A stretch of DNA of 64,000 nt from a beta proteobacterium AAP51. Lineage in GTDB: Bacteria; Pseudomonadota; Gammaproteobacteria; Burkholderiales; Burkholderiaceae_C. Each line of letters begins with the position of its first letter. Position 1 is the stretch's first letter. The notes below the pieces were generated by a model, which saw only the letters and a program-made list of their open reading frames with translations, searched no databases and was not told the DNA's origin. The position numbers were made by a program, and so were the translations under genes. Where the stretch lies: NCBI GenBank assembly GCA_001295905.1, contig LJHT01000012.1:78611-142610 (forward strand). The letters run 5' to 3'. Shown in pieces: positions 36,071 to 45,265 of this stretch.

Positions 36071-39000
36071 TCAGGGCCGGGCGTAGGGCGGCGGCACCGC
36101 CTTGGGCAGCGGCCGGTCGGCCAGCTGGCGCAGCAGGTGGTTCACGGCCGCGTCGAGCTGGGCGTCGCCGCCCAGGTGGGTGTCGCGCGGGGGGTTGTCG
36201 ATATCGATGTCGGGGGTGACGCCACGGCCTTCGATGAGCCAGCCGCCGTCCAGCGCGTACTGGCCGGTCTCGGCCGCGCGCATGATGCCGCGGTCGAGCA
36301 GGCGGTTGCCGTCGCCCAGCCAGATGCCCGCACCCGAAGTGCGCCGGCCCACCAGCGTGCCCAGTTGCAGGCGCTTGATGCCTTCGGCGAAGGTTTCGCC
36401 GTCGGAATAGGTGTCGGCGTCGATCAGCACCGCAATCGGCCCGCGCCACGACTGCTGCATGTTCGGGTAGCTCTCGGCCCCTTCGGGCGAGCGCGGCTGC
36501 CACCAGGCCCAGGCGCGGCGCAGCAGCTGCGTGAGCACCCAGCTGTCGATGTTGCCGCCGTTGTTGTTGCGCACGTCGATGATGAGCGCCTCGCGGTCGA
36601 GCTGCGCGTAGAACTCGCGCGCGAAGGTGGCCATGTCGTCGCGGCCCATCGCGCGCAGGCGCAGGTAACCCACGCGGCCGTTGCTGCGCGCGCTGGCCCG
36701 CTCGGCGCGGCCCTGCTCCCAATCACCTTCGCGCAGCGCAGCCTCGCGCTGCGCGCTCACCGGCAGCACCACCACGCGGCGCTCGGGGCCGGCACCTTCG
36801 GGCTTCAGCGTCAGCAGCACCTGGCGGCCCGCCTGGCCGCGCAGCAGGGCACCCAGGTCGGTGATGGCCCCCGGGCCAGCACCCGCCAGGCTGCGCCCGT
36901 TGACGCTGGTGATGACTTCGCCCGCCCGGGCCTGCACCAGCGCCAGCGGCGAGGCTTCGCTGGGCAGTTCGGGGTCGCTGCGGTAGATGTGTTCGATGCG
37001 GAAGCCGCCGGCCACCTTGGCCAGGCGCGCGCCCAGGCCGGCGGGGGCGATGTCGTCGGGCCCTCGGCGCACGTCGTCCGCGCCCACCTGGCTGTGCAGC
37101 GCGCCCAGCTCGGCCACCATCTGGGCCATCAGTTCGGAAAGCTCGCGCCGTTCACGCACGCGCGGCAGCAGCGCGCCGTACTTGCGGCGCAGCGCGGGCC
37201 AGTCGACCCCGTGCATGTTGGCGTCGTAGAAATGGTCGCGCTGCAGGCGCCAGGCGTCGTCGAACATCTGCCGCCACTCGGCCACGGGGTCGGTGCTCAG
37301 CTGCCATTCCGTCCAGCGCACCTGGCTGCGCGCCAGCACGGCGGCCTCGGTGGGGGCCTTGGCGGCGGCGTCCATCAGCTGGATGTCGCCGGGCTGCGGG
37401 CCTGTCGCTGCACGACGCAGCAGCATCAGGCGCTTGCCGTCGGTCGTGAGATCGAAGTCGTTCACCTCGGCCGCAAACACCTCGGGCGGCGCGCCGGTGT
37501 TGTCGATGGCCAGCGTGCGCAGCGTGGTGCGGCGCTCGGGCGTGCTGTCGGCTTCCAGCAGGTACAGGCGCCGGCCGTCGGTGCGCAGGCGCGTGTAGTT
37601 GCCGGCAGGCAGCGGCACTTCGAACAGGCGCTCGGGCAGGCCGCGCAGCTCGATGGCGGGGCGGCCTGCCGCCGGCCGTGCCGCGCTGGCCGCAGGTGCT
37701 GCAGGTGCCGCCGAGGCCACGGGCGGCGCGGCGGCGGGCTCGGGCTGGGTCTCGTCGCGCGGCTTGAAGGGGAAGACCGGCCCACTGGCCTGCAGCGCCA
37801 GCGCGTAGACCTTGGCGCGCCGGTCGAAAAAGGGGCCGAGGTTGCGGTCGCCCCAGGGGCTGGAGTTCAGGGAAACGAAGTTGCGTTCCGACAGGAAGTA
37901 CAGCCAGCGTCCGTCGGGCGTGAAGGCGGGCTGGGTGCTGCTGTAGCGGTTGCTGGTCAGCGGCAGCGTGCTGTTGCTGGCCAGGTGGTGCAGGAAGAGG
38001 CGCTGGCGGTAGCCGTCGTCGCCGCCGCGTGCGAAGGCAAAGGCCTGGCTGTCGGGCGACCACACCAGGGTCTGTGGCGCCGCGCGTGCCGGGCCAGGCA
38101 CGGCCACTTCGCGACTGGCACCGGGGCCGGTGGCGGCCAGCGCGGTCAGCACCAGGCGGCCGGCCTTGTCGGTGTGGGCCAGCCAGCGGCCGTCGGGCGA
38201 GGGAAACATCGCCAGGCGGCGGATGGTGGCCCCGCGCGTGATCTGCAGCGGCGTGCCGCTGCCGTCGGCGTTGAAGCGCCAGACTTCCAGCTCGGCGGGC
38301 GGCCCGCCGGCGGCGTTCACGGGCGCGCCGGTGCGGATGTCGCACAGCGCAAACACATGCTGGTTGTCGTGGCTGTAGACACCTTCGCGGCAGCGTGCAT
38401 CGGACGGCACCGGCAGCTCGGCGCGGCGCAGCAGGCCCGCGCCCTGCGTGGCGAGGCGGCCGCGCACGCTGAGCACCACGCGCTGGCCGTCGGGCGAGAT
38501 GCGGGCGCTTTCGAAGAAGGTCTGCGGCCGCGCCACCCAGCGTTCACGCTGCGCATCGGCGTCACCACCCAGCGTGATGGCCAGGCGCTGCCCTTGCCCG
38601 ATTTCTGGCCCGGTTTCCAGGTCGATGAGGTAGAGGTCGGCGCCGAGTGCATAGACCACGCGCGTGCCGTCGATGGCGGCGTGGCGGATGTCCCAGCCGC
38701 GGTGGCGCGTGTGCTGCTGCAGGTTGCCGCCGCGCACATCGACGCTGTAGAGGTTGAACTGGCCGTCACGGTCGCTGAGGAAGGCCACGCGCGGGCCGCT
38801 GCTGGCGGCATAGGGCATGGGGCGCTGGTCGTTGGCGGCGCCAGGCGGCAGCAGCGGCTCGGCCTCGGCGTTGCCGCGCAAGTCCATCCGCCACAGGCGC
38901 GCCATGGCGCCGCCGCGGTAGGCGCGCACGTTGTCGCCGCCGAGGCCGTGGCGCGTGAAGTAGAGGGTGTGGCCGTCGGCGCTGAGGGCGCCATCGCTGG

Positions 39001-39511
39001 CCTGGCCCACCGGCAGCACGCGCTGCGCCTGCGTGCGCGGGTCGAGGGCGTAGAGCTGCGTCACGGGTTCACCGCGCACCGAAGGCGCCGTCACCAGCAC
39101 CTCGCCGGCGGGCGTATAGCCCCAGACGCGCGGGTTCTGGCCCAGCCAGCTCAGGCGCTGCGGCACGCCGCCAGCCAGCGGCATCTGGTAGGCCTCGCCA
39201 GCGCGTTCATACGCACCGCTGAAGGCCACGAAGCGGCCATCGGGGGAGAGTGCGGCGCGGAATTCCAGATCGGGGTGGGTGGTCAGGCGTTCGGCGCGGC
39301 CGCCGGCCAGGCCCACGCGCCAGAGGTCGCCTTCGGCGGTGAAGACGATGGTGCCGCCGCGCAGTGCGGGGAAACGATAGAAACCTTCGCGGGCGGGTTC
39401 GGCGGCTTCGGCGGTGGCGGGCGATGCCGGGGTTGCCGGTTGGGCTTGCACAGCCGCCGCGCTGAACAGGGCCAGGCTCGACAGCAGCAGGCGGGAAAGA
39501 GCTGGAGGCAT
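36071..39511 (-). CDS. Tricorn-like S41 protease, exported
   Basis: A 1,146-residue tricorn-type peptidase. Residues 1-24 form a signal peptide (LLLSSLALFSAAAVQAQ), so it is exported, unlike the archaeal enzyme. WD40/PD40-like beta-propeller repeats with SPDGR and TPDGRW turns occupy residues about 45-560. An Ala/Pro-rich linker near 625-650 leads to a second part with a PDZ domain (ARAGEVITSVNGRSL) and an S41 core: VRNNNGGNIDSW and the nucleophile Ser1036 in DTYSDGETFAE. It probably trims peptides in the periplasm. It stands alone on its strand. Confidence 0.88.
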   Translation of the reverse strand: MPPALSRLLLSSLALFSAAAVQAQPATPASPATAEAAEPAREGFYRFPALRGGTIVFTAEGDLWRVGLAGGRAERLTTHPDLEFRAALSPDGRFVAFSGAYERAGEAYQMPLAGGVPQRLSWLGQNPRVWGYTPAGEVLVTAPSVRGEPVTQLYALDPRTQAQRVLPVGQASDGALSADGHTLYFTRHGLGGDNVRAYRGGAMARLWRMDLRGNAEAEPLLPPGAANDQRPMPYAASSGPRVAFLSDRDGQFNLYSVDVRGGNLQQHTRHRGWDIRHAAIDGTRVVYALGADLYLIDLETGPEIGQGQRLAITLGGDADAQRERWVARPQTFFESARISPDGQRVVLSVRGRLATQGAGLLRRAELPVPSDARCREGVYSHDNQHVFALCDIRTGAPVNAAGGPPAELEVWRFNADGSGTPLQITRGATIRRLAMFPSPDGRWLAHTDKAGRLVLTALAATGPGASREVAVPGPARAAPQTLVWSPDSQAFAFARGGDDGYRQRLFLHHLASNSTLPLTSNRYSSTQPAFTPDGRWLYFLSERNFVSLNSSPWGDRNLGPFFDRRAKVYALALQASGPVFPFKPRDETQPEPAAAPPVASAAPAAPAASAARPAAGRPAIELRGLPERLFEVPLPAGNYTRLRTDGRRLYLLEADSTPERRTTLRTLAIDNTGAPPEVFAAEVNDFDLTTDGKRLMLLRRAATGPQPGDIQLMDAAAKAPTEAAVLARSQVRWTEWQLSTDPVAEWRQMFDDAWRLQRDHFYDANMHGVDWPALRRKYGALLPRVRERRELSELMAQMVAELGALHSQVGADDVRRGPDDIAPAGLGARLAKVAGGFRIEHIYRSDPELPSEASPLALVQARAGEVITSVNGRSLAGAGPGAITDLGALLRGQAGRQVLLTLKPEGAGPERRVVVLPVSAQREAALREGDWEQGRAERASARSNGRVGYLRLRAMGRDDMATFAREFYAQLDREALIIDVRNNNGGNIDSWVLTQLLRRAWAWWQPRSPEGAESYPNMQQSWRGPIAVLIDADTYSDGETFAEGIKRLQLGTLVGRRTSGAGIWLGDGNRLLDRGIMRAAETGQYALDGGWLIEGRGVTPDIDIDNPPRDTHLGGDAQLDAAVNHLLRQLADRPLPKAVPPPYARP

Positions 39512-39564
39512 GCGTGGGGCTTGGTGAAGGTTGAAGGGTGGCAGAGAAACAGGCCAGGGGTCTT

Positions 39565-40236
39565 TCAGGCGGCCAGCGGCCGTTCACGCAGCAGCCGCAG
39601 CGCCAGCGCCACGAACAGCAGCCCGCCGAAAGCCTGCAGCGCGCGCGCCACCGCCGGCCGTGCCTGCAGCCGGCGCAGGCGCGCGGCCAGCGCCACCAGC
39701 AAGAGCAGGAACACCAGCCCCTGGGCCACGAACCAGGCCCCCAGCAGCAGGAAGGACGACGTGGCCGAAGGGCTGGTGGCCGGCACGAACTGCGGCAGGA
39801 AGGCCAGGAAAAACAGCGCCACCTTGGGGTTCAGCACGTTGGTGAGCAGGCCGCTGCGGAAATCGGCCCCCCAGGGCTGCAGCCGTGGCGTACCGGTCGT
39901 GCCTGCGGCGGCCGCGTCGGCAGCGCCGCCCCGCCAGGCCTGGCGCAGCATCTTCAGCCCCAGCCAAACCAGATAAGCCGCGCCCGCCCATTGAATGAGC
40001 TGGAAGGCCTGCGGGTGCAAGGCCAGCAGCGCCGCCAGGCCGAAAGCCGCCGCCAGGGCGTGCACCACGCAGCCCGCCGCAATGCCGCAGGCCGCTGCCA
40101 CCCCGGCCCGCACGCCACCCTGCAAGGTGCGGCTGACCGTGAGCAAGAAGTCCACGCCCGGCGTGGCGTTGAGCACGAACACGGCGGTGGCGAACACGGC
40201 CAGTTCGGCCGGGCCGGGCAGCAGGACGGGTGTCAA
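39565..40236 (-). CDS. LysE/RhtB-family amino acid exporter
   Basis: About 223 residues with six hydrophobic segments. The N-terminal motif is FVLNATPGVDFLLTVSRTLQGG, the LysE/RhtB signature in the TPGxD form. LIQWAGAAYLVWLGLKMLRQA and the SGLLTNVLNPKVALFFLAFLPQF block are also typical. The substrate, probably a neutral or homoserine-type amino acid, is not deducible. The start is uncertain: no in-frame ATG exists near the domain edge, and I use the TTG at 40236. Confidence 0.82.
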   Translation of the reverse strand: MTPVLLPGPAELAVFATAVFVLNATPGVDFLLTVSRTLQGGVRAGVAAACGIAAGCVVHALAAAFGLAALLALHPQAFQLIQWAGAAYLVWLGLKMLRQAWRGGAADAAAAGTTGTPRLQPWGADFRSGLLTNVLNPKVALFFLAFLPQFVPATSPSATSSFLLLGAWFVAQGLVFLLLLVALAARLRRLQARPAVARALQAFGGLLFVALALRLLRERPLAA

Positions 40237-40312
40237 GCCGGACGTCCAGCCGAAGACAGGCCCTGACAGCCAGCGGTCACAAGCATCCGTGCTCGAAGGC
40301 GCAGGCCCGGCT

Positions 40313-41503
40313 TCACAGCAGTTCGACCGCCATGGCCGTGGCCTCGCCCCCGCCGATGCACAGCGCCGCCACACCACGCTTCAGGCCGCGCTTCTTCAGC
40401 GCCCCGAGCAGCGTGACGACGATGCGCGCGCCGCTGGCGCCGATGGGGTGGCCCAGGGCGCAGGCGCCGCCGTGCACGTTGACGATCTCATGCGGCAGCT
40501 GGAAGTCATGCATCGCGGCCATGGTGACGGCGGCGAAGGCCTCGTTCACTTCCCAGAGGTTCACGCTCTTGGCGTCCCAGCCGGCCTTCCGCAAGGCCTT
40601 CTGGATGGCGCCGGCCGGCGCGGTGCTGAACCACTCGGGCGCCTGTGCGTGCACCGCATGGCCGACGATGCGCGCCAGCGGCTGCAGGCCGCGCTGGCGC
40701 GCGGTGCTTTCGCGCATCAGCACCAGCGCGGCCGCGCCGTCGCTGATGCTGCTGGCGTTCGCAGCGGTGATGGTGCCGTCCTTCTTGAACGCAGGCTTCA
40801 GGCCCGGGATCTTGTCGAGCTTGGCCTTGGCCGGTTGTTCGTCGGCCTTGATGACGGTGTCGCCGCTGCGGCCGCTCAAAGTGACGGGCGCGATCTCCCA
40901 GTCGAAGCTGCCGTCTTCGTTGGCCAGCTTGGCGCGCTGCGTGGAGGCGATGGCGTAGGCGTCCTGCGCCTCGCGTGTGAAGCCGTACTTGGCCACGCAC
41001 TGTTCGGCGAAGACGCCCATGGCCTTGCCACGCTCGTAGGCGTCTTCCAGACCGTCCATGGCCATGTGGTCGAACATCTGCGTGGCGCCGTACTTCACGC
41101 CCTTGCGCGCGAACATCAGGTGCGGCGCGTTGGTCATGCTTTCCATGCCGCCGGCCACCACCACCTGCGCGCTGCCGGCGGCCAGCATGTCGTGGCCGAA
41201 CATCAGCGCGCGCATGCCGCTGCCGCACATCTTGGACAGCGTCACCGCGCCTGCGCTCTGCGGCAGCCCGGCCTTCAGCGCCGCTTGGCGCGCCGGGGCC
41301 TGGCCCTGGCCGGCCATCAGGCAGTTACCCAGCAGCACTTCGTCCACCGCGTCACCGGGCACGCCGGCCCGTTCGACGGCGGCCTTCACGGCCACGGCGC
41401 CCAGTTCCCAGGCGGCGAGGCCGGCGAAGTCACCCAGCAGGCCGCCGATGGGCGTGCGGGCGGCGGACACGATGACGATGGGGTCACGGGCGGGATCAGA
41501 CAT
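40313..41503 (-). CDS. Acetyl-CoA acetyltransferase (thiolase)
   Basis: A 396-residue thiolase. The nucleophile Cys93 is in [12 protein letters not shown], the active-site His in [19 protein letters not shown], and the second Cys in [11 protein letters not shown]. Length and sequence fit biosynthetic/degradative acetoacetyl-CoA thiolases, which feed PHB synthesis or finish leucine and butyrate breakdown. A CAGGAG box precedes the ATG by 6 bases. Its start overlaps the end of aceK by 8 bases, so the two are likely co-translated. Confidence 0.92.
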   Translation of the reverse strand: MSDPARDPIVIVSAARTPIGGLLGDFAGLAAWELGAVAVKAAVERAGVPGDAVDEVLLGNCLMAGQGQAPARQAALKAGLPQSAGAVTLSKMCGSGMRALMFGHDMLAAGSAQVVVAGGMESMTNAPHLMFARKGVKYGATQMFDHMAMDGLEDAYERGKAMGVFAEQCVAKYGFTREAQDAYAIASTQRAKLANEDGSFDWEIAPVTLSGRSGDTVIKADEQPAKAKLDKIPGLKPAFKKDGTITAANASSISDGAAALVLMRESTARQRGLQPLARIVGHAVHAQAPEWFSTAPAGAIQKALRKAGWDAKSVNLWEVNEAFAAVTMAAMHDFQLPHEIVNVHGGACALGHPIGASGARIVVTLLGALKKRGLKRGVAALCIGGGEATAMAVELL

Positions 41504-43301
41504 GGGCAGCTCCTGGCGATGAACCGGCCGCGGCGTGCGCGGGGCCGGCGGTGAAACGTTTGGCGGGCTCGTAGGGAAACACGTCGTGCACGTGCCCTTG
41601 CTGGATGCGTTCCTTGCAGCCTTGCCAGAAGGCGGCGTCCAGCAGGTCGGCGTGGTGGGCCATGAAGACCTCGCGCACGGCCGCGTTGCCCAGCAGGAAG
41701 GGCGCGAAGGTCTCGGGGAACACGTCTTTCGGACCCACGGTGTACCAGACCTCGCCACTCATCTCTTCTTCCTCGTTGCGCGGCGCGGGCACGCGGCGGA
41801 AGTTGCAGTCGGTGAGGTATTCGATCTCGTCGTAGTCGTAGAACACCACCTTGCCGTGGCGCGTGACGCCGAAGTTCTTCCACAGCATGTCGCCAGGGAA
41901 GATGTTGGCCGCCACCAGGTCCTTGATGGCGTTGCCGTACTCCACCACCGCGTGGGCCACGGCCTCGGGCTCGGCCTCCTGCAGGTAGATGTTCAGCGGG
42001 ATCATGCGGCGCTCGATGTAGAGGTGCTTGATGACCAGGCTGTCGCCGCCGTTCTGGCTGTCTTCCTCCAGCAGGCTGGGGCAGTAGCGCTGCAGCTCGT
42101 CGATGAGCTCCTGCTCGAAGCGGTGGCGCGGGAAGGCCACGTTGCTGTACTCCAGGGTGTCGGCCATGCGGCCCACGCGGTCGTGCTGCTTCACCAGCAG
42201 GTACTTGCTCTTGATGAGCTCGCGCGTGGTGTCCTTCTGCGGCGGGTAGTAGTCCTTGATGACCTTGAACACGTACGGGAAGGAAGGCAGGTCGAAGACC
42301 AGCATCACCATGCCCTTGATGCCGGGCGCAATGCGGAACTTGTCCGACGAATGGCGCTGGTGCGCCATGAAGTCGCGGTAGAACAGGTTCTTGCCGTGCT
42401 TCTGCAGGCCCAGGCAGTTGTAGAGCTCGGCGCGCGGCTTGCGTGGCATCAGCCCGCGCAGGAAGTGCACGTAGGCGCTGGGTATCTCCATGTCCACCAT
42501 GAAGTAGGCGCGGGCATAGCTGAAGATCATCAGCAGCTCGTCTTCGCCGAAGAGGGCGGCGTCGATGCGCAGCTTGCCGTTCGCGCCGTGCAGGATGGGC
42601 AGGGCCAGCGGCGTTTCGGTGAAGCCGTTGATGATCTTGCCCACCAGGTAGGCGCCCTTGTTGCGGTAGAACAGGCTGGCCAACACCTGGATCTGGAAGT
42701 TCGCACGCGGCCTGAAGCCGCCCAGCTCGGCCAGCATGGCCTGCACCACGTGGTGGGCGTCGCGGTCGAGGTCTTCGAATTCGCGTTCGAGCTGGAAGTT
42801 GGTGACGATGCGCTTCCAGGTTTCCTGCAGCTTCTCGCGCGTGGGGTAGTAGGCCCTGTAGGTGGGAATGGAGCCCGGCTCGTCGTCTTCGATGTACTCG
42901 GTGCTGACCGCTGGGCGCACGAAGATGAAGTCGTTGCGGAAGTAGCTGCGGTGCAGCAGCTTGGACGTCACGGAGTTGAAGAAGGTCTCGGCCAGCTCGG
43001 GCTGGTGGTGGTCGACCAGCAGGCCGATGAAGTGCAGCTTGGCCTGCTGCCAGGTGTCCATGCTCAGCGTCTCGATGGCGAAATCGGCCCGCAGCCGGTC
43101 CACGGCCTCGTTCACGCGCTGGTCGTAGAACTCGATGCGCTGGGCCTGGGCGCGCTGCTGGCCATGCCAGTCGGCCTGCTCGAAGCGCTGCTTGGCCAGG
43201 CGCGTGGTTTCGCGGAACAGGCGGTAATGGCGGTTGAAGCCCTCCATCAGGGCCTGGGCGATGGCGAAGGCGTGGCTGTCGGTGAGCTGGTGCGGAAACA
43301 T
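41496..43301 (-). CDS. aceK: Isocitrate dehydrogenase kinase/phosphatase
   Basis: A 601-residue AceK, which switches isocitrate dehydrogenase off and on by phosphorylation and so sends isocitrate into the glyoxylate bypass during growth on acetate or fatty acids. Typical parts are the N-terminal regulatory domain and the kinase-like region with [19 protein letters not shown], followed by [41 protein letters not shown], whose DYDE metal residues are intact. The gene lies next to a thiolase rather than to aceA or aceB. Confidence 0.93.
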   Translation of the reverse strand: MFPHQLTDSHAFAIAQALMEGFNRHYRLFRETTRLAKQRFEQADWHGQQRAQAQRIEFYDQRVNEAVDRLRADFAIETLSMDTWQQAKLHFIGLLVDHHQPELAETFFNSVTSKLLHRSYFRNDFIFVRPAVSTEYIEDDEPGSIPTYRAYYPTREKLQETWKRIVTNFQLEREFEDLDRDAHHVVQAMLAELGGFRPRANFQIQVLASLFYRNKGAYLVGKIINGFTETPLALPILHGANGKLRIDAALFGEDELLMIFSYARAYFMVDMEIPSAYVHFLRGLMPRKPRAELYNCLGLQKHGKNLFYRDFMAHQRHSSDKFRIAPGIKGMVMLVFDLPSFPYVFKVIKDYYPPQKDTTRELIKSKYLLVKQHDRVGRMADTLEYSNVAFPRHRFEQELIDELQRYCPSLLEEDSQNGGDSLVIKHLYIERRMIPLNIYLQEAEPEAVAHAVVEYGNAIKDLVAANIFPGDMLWKNFGVTRHGKVVFYDYDEIEYLTDCNFRRVPAPRNEEEEMSGEVWYTVGPKDVFPETFAPFLLGNAAVREVFMAHHADLLDAAFWQGCKERIQQGHVHDVFPYEPAKRFTAGPAHAAAGSSPGAAHV

Positions 43302-43490
43302 CGTGCCCCGAAGTGTAGGCAGCCCGGGCGTGTTCGCGCCCAGGTGAGCAAAAACACCGCCCTGAGGCAATTTGTCATCCAGCCCGTCATCACCTCAGCC
43401 CCCCGCCTGCCGAAGATGCGGTGCACGGGCTCGTTCCAGCCCGCCTGCACGTCTTCACGGTTCTAAGGTTTCCACCCTTCCTGTTGCGCC

Positions 43491-44543
43491 ATGCCCGTTG
43501 CCCTGGACCATCTCGCCGAGCTCACGGCATTTCGCGACCGCGACCTGCTGGACACCACACTGGCCGGTGCGCTGAAGGACCTGCTGGCACCCGAGATGCT
43601 GGCCTTGTACCGCTGCGTGGGCGAAGGCGAGGCGCAGCGCTGGCTGCTGCGCGCCCGCCTGTGCCGCGGCGACCTCGTGGCCAATGCCGACACGCTGTGG
43701 ACCGATGTCGACCAGCTGCCTTCGGTGCACAGCCAGCCCGAGCGGCTGGCCTGCCTTCGCAGCCAGCAGGTGCTGGCAGGCACGACGGCGGCGCCGGGGC
43801 AGCACGTCACCTTTTTTCCGCTGGCCTGCGCGCGCGACGCCGAGGGCGTGGTGGAGGTGCACAGCACCACGCCGCTGGACCTGGAAGCCCAGCGCCTGGT
43901 GCTGGGCGTGCTGCGCGTTTACTGCAACTTCCAGGCGCTGCTGGACGACAACGAGCGCGACATGCTCACGCGGCTGCTCAACCGCAAGACCTTCGACGAC
44001 TGCTTCTGGCGCGCCACCGCGCTGCCCACGGCGCCGGCCGCGGCCCTGTCGGCGCCTCCCGACCCCGCCGACGCGCGGCGCCATGGCACGCCACAGTCGG
44101 CGTGGCTGGCCGTCATCGACATCGACCACTTCAAGCGCGTCAACGACAGCTTCGGCCACCTGATGGGCGACGAGGTGCTGCTGCTGCTGTCACGCCTGAT
44201 GCGCAGCAGCTTCCGCTTCCACGACCACCTGTTCCGCTTCGGCGGCGAGGAATTCGTGGTGCTGATGCGCTGCCCGAACCAGGCCGGCGCCGCCGCAGCG
44301 CTGGAACGCCTGCGCTTGAACGTGCGCGGCCACCACTTCCCGCAGGTGGGGCGCATCACCATCAGCATCGGCTACACGCAGCTGCGCGCGGGCGACACAC
44401 CGCAGGCGGCTTTCGAGCGCGCCGACCAGGCCGTCTACTACGCCAAGCAGCACGGACGCGACCAGGCCTGCCACCACGCCGTGCTGGTGGCGCAGGGCGC
44501 GCTGCAGGACGCCTCGCGCACGAGCGAGGTCGAGCTCTTCTAG
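43491..44543 (+). CDS. Diguanylate cyclase (GGDEF)
   Basis: A 350-residue protein with an unassigned N-terminal sensory region (1-150) and a GGDEF domain. The active-site motif is GGEEF at 251-255, a functional variant. An RxxD inhibitory site (Arg242-Asp245) lies five residues upstream, so feedback inhibition by c-di-GMP is expected. VIDIDHFKRVNDSFGH is the metal-binding strand. No membrane helix is evident. The last four bases (CTAG) are shared with the stop of the convergent carbonic anhydrase gene. Confidence 0.9.
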   Translation: MPVALDHLAELTAFRDRDLLDTTLAGALKDLLAPEMLALYRCVGEGEAQRWLLRARLCRGDLVANADTLWTDVDQLPSVHSQPERLACLRSQQVLAGTTAAPGQHVTFFPLACARDAEGVVEVHSTTPLDLEAQRLVLGVLRVYCNFQALLDDNERDMLTRLLNRKTFDDCFWRATALPTAPAAALSAPPDPADARRHGTPQSAWLAVIDIDHFKRVNDSFGHLMGDEVLLLLSRLMRSSFRFHDHLFRFGGEEFVVLMRCPNQAGAAAALERLRLNVRGHHFPQVGRITISIGYTQLRAGDTPQAAFERADQAVYYAKQHGRDQACHHAVLVAQGALQDASRTSEVELF

Positions 44544-45265
44544 CCTTCGCCGCCGGCCGCGGCGCTGTCGCCGCGCGGGTAGCGCTTCAGGGCGCGTGCG
44601 AAAACATCCACCACCTCGGTGTGCGCCTGCATGGTGACGCCCAGGTCCTTCAGCAGGCCGTCCTTCAGGCCGTAGACCCAGCCGTGCACGGCCACGGGCT
44701 GGCCGCGCGCCCAGGCGTCCTGGATCACGGTGGACAGCGCCACGTTGCCCACCTGCTCGATGACGTTCATCTCGCACAGCACGTCTTCCTGCTGCTCGGG
44801 CGGCAGGTGGTCCAGCCGCCCGCGATGGCGCAGCCGCACGTCCTGCACGTGGCGCAGCCAGTTGTCGGCCAGGCCGATGCGCAGGCCGCGCAGGGCCGCG
44901 CGCACGCCGGCGCAGCCGTAATGGCCCACCACCATGATGTGCCTGACCTTGAGATGCTCCACCGCGAACTGGATGGTGCTCAGCGCGTTGAGGTCGCTGT
45001 GCACCACCAGGTTGGCCACGTTGCGGTGCACGAAGACCTCGCCGGGGTCCAGGCCCGTGATCTCGTTGGCCGGCACGCGGCTGTCGGCGCAGCCTATCCA
45101 CATGTAGCGCGGGCTCTGCTGCCGCGCCAGGCGGGTGAAGAAGCCGGGTTCGCGGGCCTTGGTGGCCTCGGCCCAGCGGCGGTTGCTGTCGAGCAAATCT
45201 TGCAGCCCATCGGCTCCTGGGCTTGCGGTGCTGGTCAGGGGGACGTTCGGCTCGGCACTGTGCAT
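44540..45265 (-). CDS. can: Beta-type carbonic anhydrase
   Basis: A 241-residue beta-carbonic anhydrase that interconverts CO2 and bicarbonate. Zinc ligands Cys59, His115 and Cys118 and the Asp61-Arg63 dyad are seen in GCADSRVPANEI and VVGHYGCAGV. Bicarbonate for the biotin carboxylase could come from it. Its first 31 bases lie inside the 3' end of the GGDEF-EAL gene, which suggests translational linkage. Confidence 0.93.
   Translation of the reverse strand: MHSAEPNVPLTSTASPGADGLQDLLDSNRRWAEATKAREPGFFTRLARQQSPRYMWIGCADSRVPANEITGLDPGEVFVHRNVANLVVHSDLNALSTIQFAVEHLKVRHIMVVGHYGCAGVRAALRGLRIGLADNWLRHVQDVRLRHRGRLDHLPPEQQEDVLCEMNVIEQVGNVALSTVIQDAWARGQPVAVHGWVYGLKDGLLKDLGVTMQAHTEVVDVFARALKRYPRGDSAAAGGEG

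Noticed and set aside
35915..39976. A 1,353-codon open frame on the plus strand opposite the tricorn-like protease
   Set aside because: It is antisense to a gene with clear motifs. Its translation is a His/Gln/Ala/Arg-rich string without domains, as expected for shadow frames in very GC-rich DNA.
43302..43490. Gap between aceK and the diguanylate cyclase gene as a possible small RNA locus
   Set aside because: Only a weak GGGCG/CGCCC inverted repeat is visible, and no promoter or terminator can be supported.
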